From NCBI GenBank assembly GCA_021204565.1, contig JAJPZE010000121.1, positions 1 through 6,430 on the forward strand: a DNA stretch of 6,430 bases. Direction: 5' to 3'. Origin of the DNA: Prevotella sp. Lineage in GTDB: Bacteria > Bacteroidota > Bacteroidia > Bacteroidales > Bacteroidaceae. The notes beneath the pieces are model-generated. The model made no database searches. It saw only the letters and a list, made by a program, of their open reading frames with translations, and had not been told where the DNA came from. The position numbers and the translations under genes are program-made. Below, in pieces: positions 5,163 through 6,430 of this stretch (its first letter is position 1; each line of letters begins with the position of its first letter).

Positions 5163-6430
5163 TTATTCGTTTACGATTCGCCAAACGACGTCCCTGCCCA
5201 AAACTTCGGCGCAAGTATAAAATGCGGTCATCGTTACTCCATGCACACCGTGCAACATCAGGCTCTGTCCGGTCTGCAACAAATTGGGAACAGGCGTGCG
5301 CGTCGACAGCATAGTCATCAACGGGTTGCGCCAATCCTTGCGCACGCCGTATGCGCTACCCTCAGGAGTGAGCGTATAGCGGCTCCAAGTCAGCGGCGTG
5401 CTCGTATAGATATTTGTGTATTCGATGCCGCCGGCTAATTCCAACATCTCCGCCGCGACTGAGCTCTTCGACAGTTCTTTACTCCGGTCATACGTCATCG
5501 GAGTAAGCACGTCAACAATCTCCGTATACCCGCTATCGTCCTCCGGCACGCGGCAAGAGACAAGCACCGCAGACACACCGCCTTCGTCTTTGCACGGCTC
5601 CCATACGTCTTCACTACGGTAGATATACCGGTTATAGTTGAAATACCGCAACGTCTTCGGTTTAATTCGCAGCGAGGCGGTGAACATACCGAAAGTGTTC
5701 TCAAGGCTGTTTATGCGGTTGCGATATACGCGCTTGACAAGGGCGCTCTGCTTGAGTAACGCAACGGTATGCGCGGGGTGGATGTCGCTGATGAATATAT
5801 CGCCCGCGTATTGTTCTCCATCCGCGCAAACGGCGTGCGTTATCTTCCCCCCTCTCTCCCGCAACTCCTCTACCCTTGCATTACAGATTATCTCTCCTCC
5901 CTGCGAAAGTATGCCGGTCGCTAATGTGTTCACAATTTGCCCGCTGTCGCCTCTCAACCGCCAGGAGCTCTCTATATAACTGCTGTTGGCGTGCAAGAAG
6001 GTGAATAGCGGTAAGGACTCTTTCCTTAGCTCCGTTTTAAGCGACGTACCGCTTAAAACATCTATCAACAGCGGGTCGTGAAAAGTTTCGTTCAAATATT
6101 GCCAAGCACTTGCCGACATCTGTTCGGAGACGAAATCGGACAACTCTTCGGCACGGGGGCTAATCATCGCAAACTGCGCGGCAGCAGACCGCCGGAGCAA
6201 ATCCGCATACGAACGTAATGCCGTACGCTCTTTGGGGAACTCCTCCGCCAACTTATCGGCAAACGTGTCGTATCCTTCGGCAAAAGCAAAGCTTCGCCCC
6301 CCGATGGTTATACGGTCGAAGCCGTCAGAATCCAACCTATGCCAGGGCAAGGACAACAAGCCCAAATACTTGAATGCGGCGTACAATGACTGCCCCTCGT
6401 CCAACCCGCCGACATAATGAAAGCCCGTAT
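5163..6430 (-). CDS. Phytoene-dehydrogenase-like (CrtI-type) FAD-dependent oxidoreductase, 5' end outside window
   Basis: The frame is open from the window edge, giving 422 codons to TAA at 5165-5163. Its first visible residues are TGFHYVGGLDEGQSLYAAF. The GFHYVGG-EGQ segment is typical of CrtI/retinol-saturase-like oxidoreductases and normally lies some 70 residues after the N-terminal FAD-binding GxGxxG motif, which is therefore missing here because of the window edge. A TTG at 6404 could be taken as a start but lies inside this conserved segment. Other marks are LATGILSQGGEIICNARVEE-like text in the middle (the second FAD-contact region) and, near the end (from about base 5273 downward), TGQSLMLHGVHGVTMTAF, matching the family's C-terminal FAD-binding motif. 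Relatives desaturate or saturate polyenes such as carotenoids. Together with the FabG-like and LolA-like genes downstream, it points to an aryl polyene/flexirubin-type pathway; the actual substrate is unknown. Confidence 0.88.
   Translation of the reverse strand, partial: TGFHYVGGLDEGQSLYAAFKYLGLLSLPWHRLDSDGFDRITIGGRSFAFAEGYDTFADKLAEEFPKERTALRSYADLLRRSAAAQFAMISPRAEELSDFVSEQMSASAWQYLNETFHDPLLIDVLSGTSLKTELRKESLPLFTFLHANSSYIESSWRLRGDSGQIVNTLATGILSQGGEIICNARVEELRERGGKITHAVCADGEQYAGDIFISDIHPAHTVALLKQSALVKRVYRNRINSLENTFGMFTASLRIKPKTLRYFNYNRYIYRSEDVWEPCKDEGGVSAVLVSCRVPEDDSGYTEIVDVLTPMTYDRSKELSKSSVAAEMLELAGGIEYTNIYTSTPLTWSRYTLTPEGSAYGVRKDWRNPLMTMLSTRTPVPNLLQTGQSLMLHGVHGVTMTAFYTCAEVLGRDVVWRIVNE

Noticed and set aside
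4682..5314. 210-codon plus-strand frame opposite fabG
   Set aside because: FabG on the other strand has a complete catalytic tetrad; this frame shows no motif and crosses a gene junction.
6402..6404. TTG at 6404 as the true start of the FAD oxidoreductase
   Set aside because: Codons upstream to the window edge read TGFHYVGG, a conserved family segment, so the gene continues beyond the window.

Overview
The window looks like chromosomal DNA of a moderately GC-rich member of the Bacteroidota, most likely Bacteroidales. The evidence is the homotetramer-type GltA tail, a uridine phosphorylase and an MnmE close to Bacteroidales versions as I recall them, and a periplasmic PD40 protein with a C-terminal coiled coil. 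Gene starts also lack Shine-Dalgarno sequences, as is usual in this phylum. A Rikenellaceae/Alistipes-like source is possible but is only an impression. Every gene whose end is visible stops with TAA.

Layout. Positions 1-3716 hold a tightly packed plus-strand block with spacers of 6, 14 and 18 bases: the C-terminal part of an NADPH-dependent glutamate synthase (gltA), a secreted PD40-domain protein interrupted by an in-frame TAA, a uridine phosphorylase (udp), and the tRNA-modification GTPase mnmE. It combines nitrogen assimilation, pyrimidine salvage and tRNA wobble modification with one envelope protein, and is probably a co-transcribed housekeeping operon. A 29-base gap then separates it from a converging minus-strand block (6430 down to 3746): a phytoene-dehydrogenase-like FAD oxidoreductase (5' end outside the window), a FabG-type ketoreductase, and a LolA-like periplasmic lipid carrier, with spacers of 19 and 18 AT-rich bases.

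The minus-strand trio resembles the end of an aryl polyene/flexirubin-type (dialkylresorcinol-polyene) pigment cluster. In such clusters a FabG-like ketoreductase helps build the polyene chain, a CrtI-like oxidoreductase is often present, and a LolA-like protein is thought to help move the lipid-like product to the outer membrane. The core ketosynthase, acyl carrier protein and ammonia-lyase genes would lie beyond position 6430, so this assignment is inference.

The main oddities are the premature TAA in the PD40 gene, after which a clean 66-codon coiled-coil reading frame continues to 1530; an MnmE whose G domain lacks the usual segment carrying the G5 (SAK-type) motif; and a small perfect inverted repeat filling most of the oxidoreductase-fabG spacer. 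No RNA genes, insertion sequences, CRISPR arrays or gene-free stretches over 300 bases were seen.
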